Part shown: one piece after another, positions 1-14,200 of the stretch
Position numbering within the stretch: position 1 is the first letter of the stretch
Layout of the letters: each line of letters begins with the position of its first letter
From: Eutrigla gurnardus
Taxonomy: Eukaryota; Chordata; Actinopteri; Perciformes; Triglidae
Direction of reading: 5' to 3'
Assembly (NCBI GenBank): GCA_963514095.1
Contig: OY741264.1
Location: 9,967,554 to 10,031,553 of the forward strand
Length of the DNA: 64,000 bases
Notes under the pieces: generated by a model
The model's database searches: none
What the model saw: the letters and a program-made list of their open reading frames with translations, nothing else
What the model was told of the DNA's origin: nothing
Translations under genes and position numbers: made by a program

Positions 1-289
1 AAAAATGAAGACAGAAAGCACTTATGGCTATTCTATTCTTATATCAAAAAATACTATCACAGTGTTTGTGTCCTTGTAATACAATTCCAGCTGTAAATTG
101 TTTCAGCCCCAGCCACCGTGGCTGCAGAGGAGTGTCCACTGGGGAGAGATGACCTTCACTGTGCCGCCGGTGACAGAGCTAAATCAAAGCCGCTGCTTGT
201 TTAAGACAGCCACTGTGCACTGACTGCATAGCCCCTGGTGAATTATTTAAACATGAAATGAAATGACCTCTGGCACTTTGAAGACAGCA

Positions 290-425
290 GGGATAGGGCA
301 TGGAAAAGACAGGGAGAGAGAGAGAGGAAAAGGTAAGGGGGCGGGCAGAGAGAAAGGGTTTTACTGTATGTTTGAGACTGAAGGACGGAGGAAAGATGAA
401 GAAATGGGGGGAGAGGGAGAAACCG
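290..425. repeat. Purine-rich low-complexity tract
   Basis: GA-rich on the plus strand with GAGA runs and G6 and G5 stretches. Open frames through it have low-complexity translations. Confidence 0.7.
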
Positions 426-1128
426 ATCCTTCAGAGTCTGCAAGGGTTCATGTTTGAGGTCTTTTCCAACCTGTTGGCACAGTGACTCGCCTTCTTACTC
501 TCCACTTTTACATGTGGACGGTAAGGATGTTTTTGGGGATATTAACATGATAACATGCGAGCCAGTCTTTTTCCTCTTCAGGAATGTTTGGAGGTTAAGA
601 CTTAGCTTGAGGTTAAGGTGAGGGGCTGGGTCAGTATAGCGGCGGCTGTCGAGATTAGGGTTAGCGGCTATGGAATGCGTTATGTCAACGAGGGTCCTCA
701 CAGGTACAAAAGTACAAACCTGTGTCTGTGTGTGTGTGTGCTTGAAAGAGGTAGTCGTTTTCTTACAAGCAGAGAAGTCAACTCTGATAACATCCTTCTG
801 AAAGCTATTCAAGCAGGATATTCTGTTATGCAACCAGTCCTGACTTCCATTCATACTCAATTATGCATTAGTGATTAATGTTGAAGGTGAGTGTTCGGTA
901 AGCGCCAGTACAGAATGTTCATGTAGCCCAGTGAAACGTAAGGTGACAGATCAGGGCTAAGGATGAGTGTTTAAGTGTTTACCTTGGACTCCACAGCCCC
1001 GGGGTTATGTCTAGTATTCAGACATGTTTGTTATTTCACCTTGACCCTTCCCCTTCCCCTGACCCTCACCGTGAGGTTAGTTGTTTGAACGCCACAATAA
1101 TTTCCATCTAGACATGTTTTAACAATAA

Positions 1129-1153
1129 CTACAGTGATGGGTCATCACTGTAG
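1129..1153. repeat. Perfect 11-bp inverted repeat with 3-nt loop
   Basis: CTACAGTGATG, loop GGT, then CATCACTGTAG. Pairing stops at both outer ends. Function unknown. Confidence 0.9.
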
Positions 1154-1610
1154 ATAAAGATGTTAAGGTCATTGACAGGTTGCAGAATCATTTTTCTTCC
1201 ATCTTCAGTTACCCATCCATCCTCTCCACTACCTGCACACCGTCTGGATGACTGACAGCTTGGCACACCGGCTGACTTGTCAGCTGTTTGGTTGACCTGA
1301 TTGGATGGCAGGCTGAATATGAACCTTCCCGTCTAGCTGGTGTTACCTGGCAGATTCTCACCCTCCAACTAAACCTGACACGGGAATGTGTGGTACCACC
1401 TTAATACCGTGAGATTGTCCATTCAGGTATTATGGGAAGTTTTACAAGCGATGGGGTTTGGTGGGTCAAGTTACGTTGAACACAACAAGCACTGAACGCA
1501 ACGTTAAGCCAACTATGAAAAGGGGAAAGTGTAGGACCACATTATTATAGGCAAGTTGACAAAGGGGCTTACTGGTATGACAGCTTGAAATGCCACATTC
1601 TTCTCCAATG

Positions 1611-1696
<86 letters not shown>
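1611..1696. repeat. (CA)n microsatellite, about 86 bp
   Basis: Uninterrupted CA dinucleotide tract; it creates poly(Cys-Val) open frames on the minus strand that are not genes. Confidence 0.97.
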
Positions 1697-1698
<2 letters not shown>

Positions 1699-4600
1699 TA
1701 TCTGTTATTTTAAATGCTATTATATGTAAGTGTTTCTTAACCCCACTCTCTCTTTGACTCTCGCGATACACAATACACTCCCGTAGAGACTAAAGTATAT
1801 GAGACACTGATGATTGTTCAGTGGCAGGTAGATGTGGAAATGTTTTGCTTAACAGCCAACTGGAAATAGCAGCTTAAGCATCTGTCACCTACAGTCCAGC
1901 TGCTGCAGGCACATGAGCAGCAGTCACGGAGCTACAGCAGTCACCTACACAAGCGTTGATGAAGGCCTTCACTTATGGTTATATTTTTCAAGAGCACGCT
2001 TTGACAAATTTGAAAAATGTTCATATTTTGGGCAAAATCTCACTAAAGCCACAACAATTTACGCATTAATGTCACAAACGTGTGTTTTAACACAGTGGTT
2101 GAGACAAGCCAGCACCACATTCAAACTGGAAAGAAAGAAATGCTCCAGAAATGCATTCCAGAAAAATTAGGGGGGAAAAAAGAAAGAAAAAAAAAAAAGG
2201 TATGACATCATCTCTCCAACTGAATTCATGCACATCCTAATGAATCTGAATGTTGTTTTACATCAGCTGTAGACTGTTCTTTGTGTTCCTTTTGTCTTGG
2301 CCTGTCAACATTTGTTTAACTGCGGAGGACTCTGAAGTGCCGTGGCAGATCGTCATCCCGGCTTTTCACGTCTAGTTATGTCAGCAGAGAGGGAGAAATG
2401 TAGAGCGATGGTGGGATTTTTTTCCTTTCCAAATTGGTAACAAATAGGCATTTACAATTTTGCAGTGGAAGGGGGAATTACACCGCCGTTTAACCACCGT
2501 AATCATAAACAAGAACTCTGACCAAATTTCTGTCCTACAACACAATGATCATTTGTGAAATAACACTAGCTCCCTTATAGGAGGAAGGCTCCATATGAAT
2601 TATACCATGTTACGGCCATGCGATTTCCCACAGGCGAGCCATTATGTATTTACCATACACCATTTCATTGGCTTTTTTCATTTCAAGATGAGCATTCTGT
2701 GCATGACTCATTTTGTGTACAAGACAACATTCCAGCTATGTTTCCAGAATGAGGCAGGCAGGACTCATAAAAAAAGGAATCCCTGCAGCACATACACACA
2801 TCAACACCCCACCCCCACCAACGCACACAACCCAACAGAGCCCATAGTCTATTCATCCTCTTTGTGCACTTGCCCATATATCATAATACACTTATTAAAA
2901 AAAACAGTATTTTTGGCGACTGCGTCTGCGCACTTGTGTCCATGAAAGAGACACTGGAGTAAAGGAGTTGGACAAAAGGACTGAGATGGAAAGTGTGGGT
3001 TTCGAGGAAGGTGGGGAGGGGGGCTCTTATTGTATTAGAGCATCAAGGACTTCAAACTGGCCCCTCCTTCTGATGCTCTCACGGAGAATCACTGGGCGAG
3101 TGCCGGGACCTCCTTCTGTCGCTGACCCCCTGCATGCCTCATTAAATCCCTTAACTTTGTCATAGATTCATCCCATACACACACACATACCGTATGTACA
3201 CAAACACACACATGTATAATACACCCGGTGCCCCGTGTTTACACCCCCAAAGATGCCCCCGGCCCACAGCACTGCCATATGTCCACCACGCAGGCACTGG
3301 CAGCGCCTCGCTGCTTTGTACTCTCTGCACACACACTCCAACCTACAGCGACATGTGAGAGAGACCCTGCAGAATGACTGGCAGGCAGCAACAAAGCACC
3401 CCAGGCGGTGGTGAAGGGTGGGGATTCAGTGGATCACTGTGTCCTTACAGCGATACTATTTGACTGGTGTGGACATGTTCGTGCACAATCTGATACAGAG
3501 AGGATATCAAGTGTGAAAACGTACGTTTTGACCTTTTTTTCACTCAATGGGTGACCTATTTGTGACATATGGGCAAGCTCTGTTTTTGAGGGCTGTGCTT
3601 GTTGCAAATTAAACCGTATGAAAACATTTTTGTATATTGAATAATTTAATAGCCCAGAGTTTTTTTTCTGAGTTTTTTCAGATATTTTTTTCAACTGACA
3701 GCGCCAAGAGGTCATGTTGACATTTTGCTTGAGCAGCTGTGGAAAGTATTCATAATGTCCTGGTTACTTGATGCCTCTGCTTGCCTGATCACTCTCACCT
3801 TTTGTTTTTCATGTGGAGAGAAATCAAACTGCCATATGTGGATTATAAATGCTTGTCAAGAGCTTGTGTTGCAGTAATGTGTAACGCTCTCTGGTCCACT
3901 TCTCATGTTACATGTTACACCTTATGTGCGAGTTGCGCTCAGTGAGAATCAACAACGTCTCTGCTGGTTACTGGGTGCAGCAGGCTAATCATTTGACAGT
4001 GTTGGTTTTCCATCATCCAGGTCATGGAAACCATTGACAAGAGTCCACTAACGGATATATTCTTGTCACTCAGGATCTTATTTTAAAGGATGAAGAAACC
4101 TTTCCACAGTAACTTCACTCTACTTCCAACCCCATGATCGGTTCAGGGTTAATGGTTAGAAGCCAGGGATCCGTCATAAAGGGAAGCAGCGTCATATTAC
4201 ACAAATGAACATAGCATCCTAAATTGCGGATACATTTTGCACTGCTGTTAGTTTCGATGGGTGAAATGTGTCAAAATTAACAGGAGAGGAAATTATCTCA
4301 TGTCGTAAGGCATGGCTTGTACAGTATGTTGCAAGATTGGTCAAACATTATGTGTATTGGGGAAAATGTCAAATAAAGACACATACAGCATGAGATTGAC
4401 ATACCTTAAATATATCTTGTGATTGGAAGTCAATTGCCTGATAGTGATAAGAAATGAAAGGAGAACAATGAGGTGAGAGTTTCGAGGTAAAGCGGATGTA
4501 TACGCATGAGATAAGAGGAAAGGCGTGGTTGAGTGAACAATGAAGACGGGTCTCCCTCCCCTCCCTCACTGTGCTGCTGCGCTCTAACGTTCTGTTCCCC

Positions 4601-4878
4601 GGCAAACCGGACTGGTGAGCCTCTGGAACAGGTAGAGCCAGCAGAGTGACTCAGCACCGGGCACTGGGACGTGACCCAGATCCACCACTGCTGTGAATTC
4701 CTGATGGAGAAGTGTCAGGCAAAGCGGGACGGGAACGCACCATCACTCCAAACTATTACTGACATTCAGAGGCAACGAAGGAACAGCCTCTCTGGCACTA
4801 CTTAGCAAGACAGCCAACTCAGCTGATGCTCAAGGGAAGGCAGAGAGGGAGTGAGGTGGGAGGAGAGTTGCCGTGCGT

Positions 4879-4912
4879 GAGTGTGTGTGTGTGTGTGTGT
4901 GCATGTGTGTGT
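4879..4912. repeat. (GT)n microsatellite
   Basis: GT dinucleotide tract with one GCAT interruption. Confidence 0.9.
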
Positions 4913-5574
4913 AACTCTAAAGAGGTAACCTCCCAGAAAGGTTCGCAATAAGTTTCTTTCCGAAAAACAACAAGAAGTTATCCCTCATATTTTTGCCGTA
5001 CGGCTACCAGTGCGAGCTGCTGGCTTTACCCCTGACCCTTACTGCACTGCTTATTGAACACAGCAGGCTTAAGGAGAATGATAAGATTACACAAGTGCAT
5101 GCGCAAAAGAAGTGGGCAAGTAGCGTAACACACAGCGTGCATTTGTAAATTCACACTAATATGAGATTACATCTAATTAACCAGCTTAACTAACAAGATC
5201 TTACTGCAGAAAACTCGACAGACAAAGTATTATTCCGACGCAGCCTGCTGCAGAACATGGAATGTAAAACACTCCTTTGAGATCAGACGTCCTGTGTTTT
5301 TCTTCAAAGCGTGCCTGTAAGAGGGGAAGGGGTGAGGGGGGGGATGCTTGTAATGGGAGAGGAAAGGCAGGCAGACATTGTAGACAACTCAAGTCGTCCT
5401 GTTCCTCGAGGATTTTCTGTGGTGAAAACGACTCGGTGAAGAACAAAAGTGTCTCTTTTGAAGACCCCTGTGAGATATTTTTGACGTTCCGAGAAATCCA
5501 TTTGCGTTCCGTGACAAATCGATACTACTTTCATGTCTATTATTATGCAGCTATATCAAGGAGCTGGTAAGCAT

Positions 5575-5625
5575 GGCTCAGCATAAAGACTGGAAACAGG
5601 GGGAAACAACCAGCTCTGTTTTAAG
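5575..5625 (+). repeat. Short fragment of the same dispersed repeat as at 6130-6390
   Basis: GGCTCAGCATAAAGACTGGAAACAGGGGGAAACAACCAGCTCTG resembles the core of the repeat described at 6130-6390. It overlaps the start of a 112-codon open frame, which is therefore unlikely to be a gene. Confidence 0.5.
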
Positions 5626-6129
5626 GCGACAAAAGCTGCCTTCCACTACTTCCAAATTTGGTAATAAACCATCTAATACACAGGACATGAATATAGCAGG
5701 TATGGCAGACCAGAGTAGCCAGTCTGAAACTTGTGATGGATGTTTACAATGTGTTGTGCCAAAGTCTGTTGAACCATTGATTAATGTTTCCCCTTATCTT
5801 AACCCGGACCAGCAGTTATCTCTGCGAGGCCTAAACATAACCACAAACCATGGAAGGCAGTGGCGTATACTGTGCTTCTATGGGAGGGAAACACTATTCA
5901 AAGGGGAATAGACCATTTTTCTTCCAAAGAAGTTTGACTGATTTGTGGGTTTGTATAAATCAGGAGCATCATCTGACTGCTCATGCCTCTTGCCCCATGT
6001 GATTTCCCTCTTAGCGTTGCTCATGTGTTGCAAGATCTCGACCATTAGGACCGCAGTGTAATTAATGTTGGGAAGGAGAGACAAACCTTTCAGGATCCAA
6101 ATTTGAATAAACCAGAAGTTTCCTTCAAA

Positions 6130-6390
6130 GGAACAGTCTATATACACTTCTTTGCTTTCTTGCAGAGAGTTGGATGAGAATTTCATACGATTTGTAAAAT
6201 GAATCTACAACCAGCAGCCAGTTAGTTTGGTTTAATTTGTTGTTAGCTAACATAAGACTAGGAACAGCAAGGCTGGCTTTGTCTAAAAGGAATAACCTGA
6301 CTGACTCTTTAATCTGTAAAAAGTGTCCACCTTTGTGTTTTTTGCATGGGCCAATATATGCTGGACTATTTGGACTATTTCCTAAAATAT
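6130..6390 (+). repeat. Degenerate copy of a percomorph dispersed repeat
   Basis: Contains CTTGCAGAGAGTTGGATGAGAA, CAACCAGCAGCCAGTTAG, AACATAAGACTAGGAACAG, AAGGCTGGCTTTGTCTAAA and TATATGCTGGACTATTT in the same order as a very common fish repeat remembered as cttgccgagagttagatg...agcataaagactggaaacag...gcctggctctgtcc. Diverged and non-coding. Confidence 0.6.
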
Positions 6391-6681
6391 TTCCCTGAAT
6401 GTCAAACTTTAAACTAATTCCTATGACTTTTTCCAGAACTGGCTGAATACGACACTTTGTTATCAACTTATGTGGAAAATCTATGAGTGATTTTAGACTG
6501 ACGTGATATTAAGTTATTTTTCAAGCCTGACAGTGAAGGAGAGAGAGAGAGATGTTGGGGAGACGGAGCTGCTGTGGAAACGAGGTAACTGTTGCATCAG
6601 CAGCTCAGATTCACTCGTCAGCATGTTTGTGCCTGCAGCTCTGTATTTACAGAGAATCTGTTGGCTCAAAAAAACTGAATC

Positions 6682-6682
<1 letters not shown>

Positions 6683-6718
<36 letters not shown>
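6683..6718. repeat. (GT)n microsatellite
   Basis: Perfect GT tract of about 36 bp. Confidence 0.95.
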
Positions 6719-6895
6719 ACATTAGATAATATTCTTACAGCAACTGACATCTTCCCCAAGCACTCTGCCAGGCCTCAGTCGCCTAACACGGCAGTGCGAC
6801 CCTCCACTTGAATCTGATTGCGCCACACACCCCCTGCTGTCTAATGAGAGGATTAGACACTACATATTTGTTACGCTCCCCTGTTGAGCTTACCC

Positions 6896-6936
6896 CCTTC
6901 CTCTCCCTCTCCCGGTCTCCTCCTCCTCCTCCTCCA
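6896..6936. repeat. Pyrimidine tract with (TCC)n
   Basis: CT-rich stretch ending in about six TCC units. Confidence 0.75.
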
Positions 6937-9900
6937 CTCAGGCACACTGCTGCGTTTATGGCCGTCTGTGGTTCAATCGAGAATCTACTGGCCTGCTGAC
7001 ACATGCAAAGCACAAACATTAACGCATGCGCCATGCAACCTCTAAACGCCTATATGCACCCACACATGTGCGCACATAAAAGTCATGTGTACACACAAAC
7101 CCAGGCCTCGCACAGTAAAGGCGATATTTATGCTCCAAATGTTTTGGTTATGAAAGTGCTTGGGCTGGATGGGGGCCTCTGTTTCCCCCTCACAAAGCTG
7201 CTTGTCCTCTGTTGTGTGTGAACCTTTAGACGGATCTGAGGAAGATCAGCAGCACCCTCCCAGTTTGTCGATAAAAATATAAAGCTGAATCAGACCTGCC
7301 AGTATAATTACAGGCAGGAATCTGAAGAATGCTGTGATCTGAACTGAGCCTGACACCACGTATATAGGGCCCCATGCAGCTGATTTGCCCCCTCCCACAG
7401 TGGGCGGGTCGACGTGGGAGATTTTGACCTTGCTGTTAGCGGATGCCATTTGTTATAAATTGAAACCTTTTCCACAGCTTTCCTAGCGTAGAACACATCT
7501 GGTAGATCGTGTTTTGGCCGATATTACGCCGATTCTTTTGGAGACGGGCCCCGCAGTAGTGGAATTGCATCACACATTTTACAACCCACTTTCTCGGCAC
7601 GCTCCGAGCCAATGAGATGCAGTTTGCGCTTGTGTTCCTGAGGTTTACCATATACAGCCCGTGGTGTGCTCCGCTCTCCTCCATCCAGAACAGAAAGAGG
7701 CCATGTCACTTATCTGAGGAATTCACCCTGAACATGTCCTTTTCATAAACACTCCCCTGTGGAGCTCATCCCTCTCTCTCACACGTATACACACCCCCCT
7801 CTGGATGTACACAGCGTGCTTTATGAGCGGCAGAAAGCAAAACCGACGCAAGACGGTGTATAACTTCAACAATATCCATCATGCAAATCCTACACAACCA
7901 CAACACCACCTGGAACCTCCATAAACTGCCCACATTGCTGACATAGTTCCCCCCTCTTGGTGCTTTTCAGTGTTCACCAAACAGGTGGTCCTCATTAATG
8001 CTCGTCCTGAAAAATGAGTGGAGACGTAGATTAACGCGTGCAGGCTTTTTACTTTCACGAGGTCCTGAGAAAGACTTCAGATCTGCAGAAAATTCCTTGT
8101 GGGGCAAACTTGACACAGGAACTGATAGTAGTTTGTGGAGGTAAGGAAATTATTTGTCTCTTCCTCACAAGGATAGATGAATATCTGGCAAAAGCATAAA
8201 ACACACAGAGGCACGGCAGCACAGAGGAAAGTTGTGTTTTACTCCGGGATGGAATTCCAGCTGCCTGGTTCCCGACTGATCTCAGCGATGAGGAGAATGT
8301 CAGAGTACGACGACAGAGATAAGAATGGCACCTGGAGAATTTATTCTGGAGCACGTTCATGTTCTTCAAAAGGAACAGATAGGAGTAAACATCCTCTCAC
8401 GTACAATACTGTCACAGTACTATACTTTCTACACGCTTCCGTTAAAGATAGGAAGATATATGAGCATGAGCTGAAAGTCCAACGTGCTCGTGTTTTGTTT
8501 AACTGGGTTCACGAGGCATTCAAATATGCTAAATACTGTACATCGGTGTGGCTGCCTGCGGCCCTTTATGTGCTCACACTGATGTATGTGTGCCTGCAAG
8601 TGTGCATACGAGGAGTGTAACATGACACCCAGGTCTCCCTGGGGGGACTGGATCTCTGACCCCATCTGGAGATGCCGACTTCCAGACTCTCCGAAGGCCT
8701 GGCGGCTAATGGAACATGAATCCAGATGATGTGTACAGACCAATAAACCAATTAGCCCCCCCCTTTCTTCACCCAAAATACAATAACACGCACAATCAGA
8801 GAAGATTACTAATGTATGACCCCGACAGATATTTCTGAATCCCTGTAAGATTTAGGACATCATGCGGTTGAGATTTGATGTAATTAGATCACAGCTGGCG
8901 TTTTGCCTATTCTCAACAGGAAGCAGGTGAAACTAATAACCCTAACGACGTCCCTGCCCAGTGTGCCAAATCGCACTATAAAGGACCCCGAAACTGAAGG
9001 AGCTAAATGGAATTCAGCCATCTTTAATGATGTTATTTATACCTGTGACATGTCAGAAGGTCTGCCGTGAAAAATGTTTGAAACCTCAGATGGTTGAAGA
9101 AACCGCAGCCACAAAACTCAGCTGACATCAAATTCATGCAATCACATGACATCAATGTTATCTCACCTGGCCCGCGTGTCAGACATGTTGAACAGTAGCT
9201 CGTTTTACATGCACATCACACACACAACTGCATGTTTTTCTGTTATTTTCTCTCCTCAGCTCCACTCGGATCACAAACGACGTGTTTGTCTGAGTCTTAA
9301 AAGGCAGAATATCTTGATGACAATAAGGTAAGGAACCTGGAACCAATCCTCCAGTGAGTGCAGGGATCTACAGCTTCGTCGCTGTCATCTCCACGAGGAG
9401 GTTTTTGTCAACAACTCCGGCACACATGATCTGAGCTGTGTTTGTTTTGCGAAGCTGGGAATGCAGCTCACACACACACCCCTTCGTGTCTCCTCCCTGC
9501 ATGCTTGCTTGTATGTGTGCATGCACTGTATTTTCCTGTACTGTACACATTCTCTCTATATATACATTGCATTCTATATTGATACTGAACACAAGCAGGA
9601 GAGAGAGTCGGATTGGTCTTCAAATACCTTCCACTTTTAGCAGAGGTCACCATCATATCTCCTCCTCAATCAGTGAACTGGATAGCAACTGTCCTATGTC
9701 TCTGTGTGCTACGTGAAATCATTAACAATGCATCTGGAAAGCATATATCCATTAAGGTCTAGCAGCTGGGACGGCTCCACCCCTCACAAAGCCTATGGAC
9801 CACTTGCGACAAGCTGAAGTGTCCATTACCGTGGTACTAATTCATTATTTCTAAATACTATTTAAGTTCTCACTCATTCGGGCAAATCGCTTGCATTTAT

Positions 9901-10521
9901 CGGGTTTAAATGCAGACGGTGTCGGTGACCAAACTGTTGCATTGTCCGCGCCTCTCCTTCGTTTCCATTAAGGTCTATATGTATTGTACATATACATTCC
10001 TCAGCCACAGCTCCATCTGTTTGTAGGAAGAATGGAGAGGCCCTCAGCAGACCCCTGAGAGGTTTAAAGTATGCCGGCCTCCTGCAGTCTCCAAGCAAAC
10101 ACACTGAATACTCCACTCTGCTCTGGCAGGCCGGTTTTAATTCAGCTTGGGCCTCTTGAGGAGGTGAACTAGTTGGACCCCAGCCAGGTAAATGGCTCAA
10201 ACTAACATCCATGAGCCATCAGAAGACATCGCCCTCAACCTCCTCATGCCTTTTGCTGCCTTCAGTCTTTGTTTGTAAAATACAACCTTTTATCCAGTCG
10301 TATGGGGGACATACTCGTCCTTGTGGGAGATATGACCATCAGCCCGCCACCTTTACTGTGCTATTTCCTTTATTTCCCAAAGATGACTCATCCAGTTCCC
10401 TCCCCCCCGAGTCTCTCCTGTTATGGCTTGAAGCGTCCGGGGAGAATCATTGTTGGCAGTGTGGCCCTTCTGCAGGCGGTGCCTCTGATTTACTGATTGA
10501 TTTTAGCATTAACGACCAAGC

Positions 10522-10556
10522 GCACACACACAAGTGGGCACACACACACACACACA
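10522..10556. repeat. (CA)n microsatellite, interrupted
   Basis: Two CA blocks separated by AAGTGGG. Confidence 0.9.
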
Positions 10557-11180
10557 TGATCTATTGTCCGGCTTCTCCTGTGGCTTTAAGATAAAGCAGT
10601 TACAAGCCAAACCTGGAGACTGGAGGCTTGATAATACATGGATGTAACAGAGGAGGCAGAGTAGAGACATGAGCACGGACGTGTGGAAAATGTGAATTTA
10701 CATCTTGTTTCTATTAGTGGCATTTTCACTCCCAACTCCATCGTATTTCTGAGGTCAATCAAGAAATCATATAGGGACTCAGCTGTCACGGATATAATTT
10801 TCCTGAAAGCAGCTGCAATCAATATTTTTTTTTATGATGACAATGTATCAAATAACAAAGTGAAAACACTTGAACGTGAAGGGGGTCGCTTGTAGTGACG
10901 AACCTACAGAGAATTATCATCTGAATATGCGGCTTTAACAGGACGTCCGACTGCACCGTTCCAAGTTGCGACGTTGTGGAGCATCGAGCAGCTAAAGAGC
11001 CCGATATTTCCCCGATGACTTAGACCACTTTTAGAGGCGGACCGCAACACTGAGAACAACTGTAAATAAATAATAATGTGATTCAATATCTGCTGGATGT
11101 GCAAATAAGCAACTCTTTGCTAATGTAACAACTGTGCCGCATCAACATAAAAAGTGATGGCTTTCTTTGTGTTCACATCT

Positions 11181-11250
11181 TAATAATAACAATACATTTC
11201 ATTTTTATAGTGCTTTTGCAAACTCAAAGACACTTACAGAAAAACAAACA
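11181..11250 (-). repeat. Retroelement tail fragment, inverted
   Basis: TAATAATAACAATACATTTC, TTTTTATAGTGCTTTTG and CTCAAAGACACTTACAG match the reverse complement of the tail seen at 38797-38836 and its usual flank. Confidence 0.42.
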
Positions 11251-14200
11251 AACCAAATCTTGTTTCTGCGGCGGTCTTACTTATAACCAGTAGCTCGTGG
11301 CTAATTAGCAACCATTAGATACACGCTGTGTAAGTGACACGAGTCAGTTCGTTGACTTTCTACATCTTCTCTACTTATACACCACATATTAGAATGTTGC
11401 ACTAATGTCGTTCTGTCACCAAAAGTTACATAGGCTCATTTTAAAGTCTCTCTTCTCTTCTTGATTTGAACCATCCGCCTCTTCCCTCTAAACTGTGTTG
11501 CTTGTTCTAGAGATCTTGAGACCACAAGAGAAACATACGATGTAATGAAGGAACTGTTGAGGGGCTGTGTGCTTTATAGCCCTGAAATCATGACCTGCAG
11601 GCATGCACTAGCCATGAGGCTTACTTAGAAAACGACAGGTCCAGAGATATAACAAATATATAGCCGTAATATAGATAAGGGTAAGGAACCAATCAATTTG
11701 AAATGAGGGAATCAGTTCAGTGTCGCATGACACAACTGAAAGGAAATGAACATTTTAAAAGTATTTCTTGAGAGGTTTTTCTTTTAAAAGCAAGGTCAAC
11801 TTCTATGTGTTCAAATGTACGTTTAAGTGTTTAATTTGTCCATTAGTTCTAAGAGGAAAATAGCAGCCACATGGTAAGAAAGCATGAACCTGCTCATTAC
11901 TGAAACATGACTCATATACACTTGACTTATTACATAATACAGACACGTGTCCCTCGTTGGAAACAGCCATGTATTTAAATATGACGACTCCACCAAGAAC
12001 CAAGAACAAATAACATTGCATTTACTTTCAAAAACAGAGAGAAAAACAACAATCAGACTAGCAGGTGACTGAGAAACAAATGTGTTTGCCTACAACTCTA
12101 CTGGAGCTGCTCTACTGGTTTCAGTGAACAATAACACACTACACTGTCCACCATGTTTAACACACTAAACTGCATGATTTCAACTATTCATTTGTGTTGA
12201 GGTACTGTAAAGTTTTTCACCATAGCGTTGCAATTAACTACATACATGCATTAATTGTTACGTATTTTGTACTCTATTCAACAAATTGCATGTTTGCATC
12301 TTTTAAATCCTCCCCATTAATTAATTTTCTCTGTCGACAAGGAGAGGAGAGTTATTAAAATGTTAAAAACTCTTCTCTCATGTCCTCTGTCTTCATTTTT
12401 TAGAAAATGTAAATGGTCCTCAGAATGTTTGCATCTGGCCTGTTTTCCCTGTGTTATCTCTTGTGAGTAACCACCCTGACAAGAGTGATGGTTACAGGGT
12501 TCCTCTCAGGAATGAGAGTGAAGCAGATACAGGGCCGTAACTGAAGCCATCCTGGTGTTTAAAACTGTCGGCACTGAATGTTATATGTTGGGATGTTGAC
12601 ACAGCTGTATACAAATTGGCTGGACGTACTCATCTAAATCTGACCTTGTGGCCCCTCTGCAGTGTCTCATTGCTGGAAAGAAGAGCCAGAGAGGGAGTAG
12701 AGGTTGAATATATAAAAGTTAACCAAATAATGCTTCGGAGTATGAAGGGGCTCAAAAGCAGTGAAGATCCAGAACTTTGCTTCAACACACCCAGGGAAAC
12801 ACTGCCATTGGTCAGGTGATCACACGTCTTATGCAACTAAGGGATGAAATGACCAATAACACATTGTTCAAATAATGTAAATATTTAGTTTGCTTTAAAG
12901 GAAACCCTACTCCTTCAGTGTTTTCCTTATTTAAGGGGGGCATACAGACAGAAGTGGGAGAAGGAAGAAAAGCTGGCAGGACTGAGACTGTACAGAGCGA
13001 ATGGTTGCAGAGGCACAGAGTTGAACTATGATGACATTATTTATATGATTTGACTGAGCTGGAAGCTTTTTTTCCAGTCTCTGACTTGACAAAAAGAAAA
13101 ACTGTCTGGTTTGGCCTAATAAACCTGGCACTGTGACGACACAATAATCTTAGGAGGGAATGGTGGATGGATGGACACATGATAATCTTTAAGGCAGTGG
13201 ACAAAATCTTCATTTAGAAAATGGCCAGAGTACTTCTTGGCAACCGGCTCTATCCTTTCTCAGACGGAGGGAGACCGAGGGAGGGTGGGTGGTTGTGTGT
13301 GAGAATGTGAGACAGATCGCTGCATGGGGAGAGCTGGGGGGGATGAAAGGAAAGGATCTGCTGAGGGCAAATTTCCATTCTGCCAAAAACTAAAGGAGAA
13401 AAAAGACAAACTTCAGCCTGCCCAACAGTTACATCACAATGACCTTCATAACATAATTCTCTAGCAGGACTCTGTTGCCTTGTAGATCATAGTCATTACC
13501 AAGACCAGTCGCCTCTACACTCGAAGGCACCTCAAGACCGCCATTGAGACACATTGGTTAATATGTAACATTGCAGGTTTTGTGTTAACATCCCACAGCT
13601 GATATCGTCAGTTGATTAGGTATGGTCAGGAATCGGTCAACCAACAGATATGTGAAATATACTTGGAACTACATGTTGATCTATTCATTTTACTGTGAAT
13701 AGTAAAACATGGAAGAGTGCCCTCTGGTGTTGAATAAAAGAATGTCATCAACTCCCAACTGCATGGGAGCAAGTCACATGCTACATTACTGTGTACTCCT
13801 TGTTTCAACTATTAAACAAGTCCACAAGTGATGGCCGCTTGTTTGCCAGACTGTAGTTGAACAGATGTGAAATCATGCAAGCCAAAAAGTTGGGAGCAAG
13901 TGTCAACTTCATCTTTGGAATAAAAAGGATCAAGTTCAGGTTAAATATTCAATATTTAATAACAATGCGGGAGAGTTAAACACTGATTACAGCATCTTTT
14001 ACTCTGTTCCAAATACAATACAATGAAGACGAGACAGTTTAAAGTATACAAAGTGCTGCTACATTATCATCATTGAACGTGGCTTTTCACAGATGAAAAA
14101 TTCTAAATGATAGTTTTGAAATGTGTTAGTTTCAGTTCCAGCTTTGTTTAATGACGTCTGCCACAAAAAAATGTCTGGAGAAAAACAAAAGTGGGGGGGT

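Noticed and set aside
5573..5911. A 112-codon plus-strand frame.
   Set aside because: Its start overlaps a dispersed repeat fragment and the rest has no recognisable protein features.
8177..8620. A 147-codon plus-strand open frame.
   Set aside because: Composition and sequence look random; no recognised family and no linked exons.
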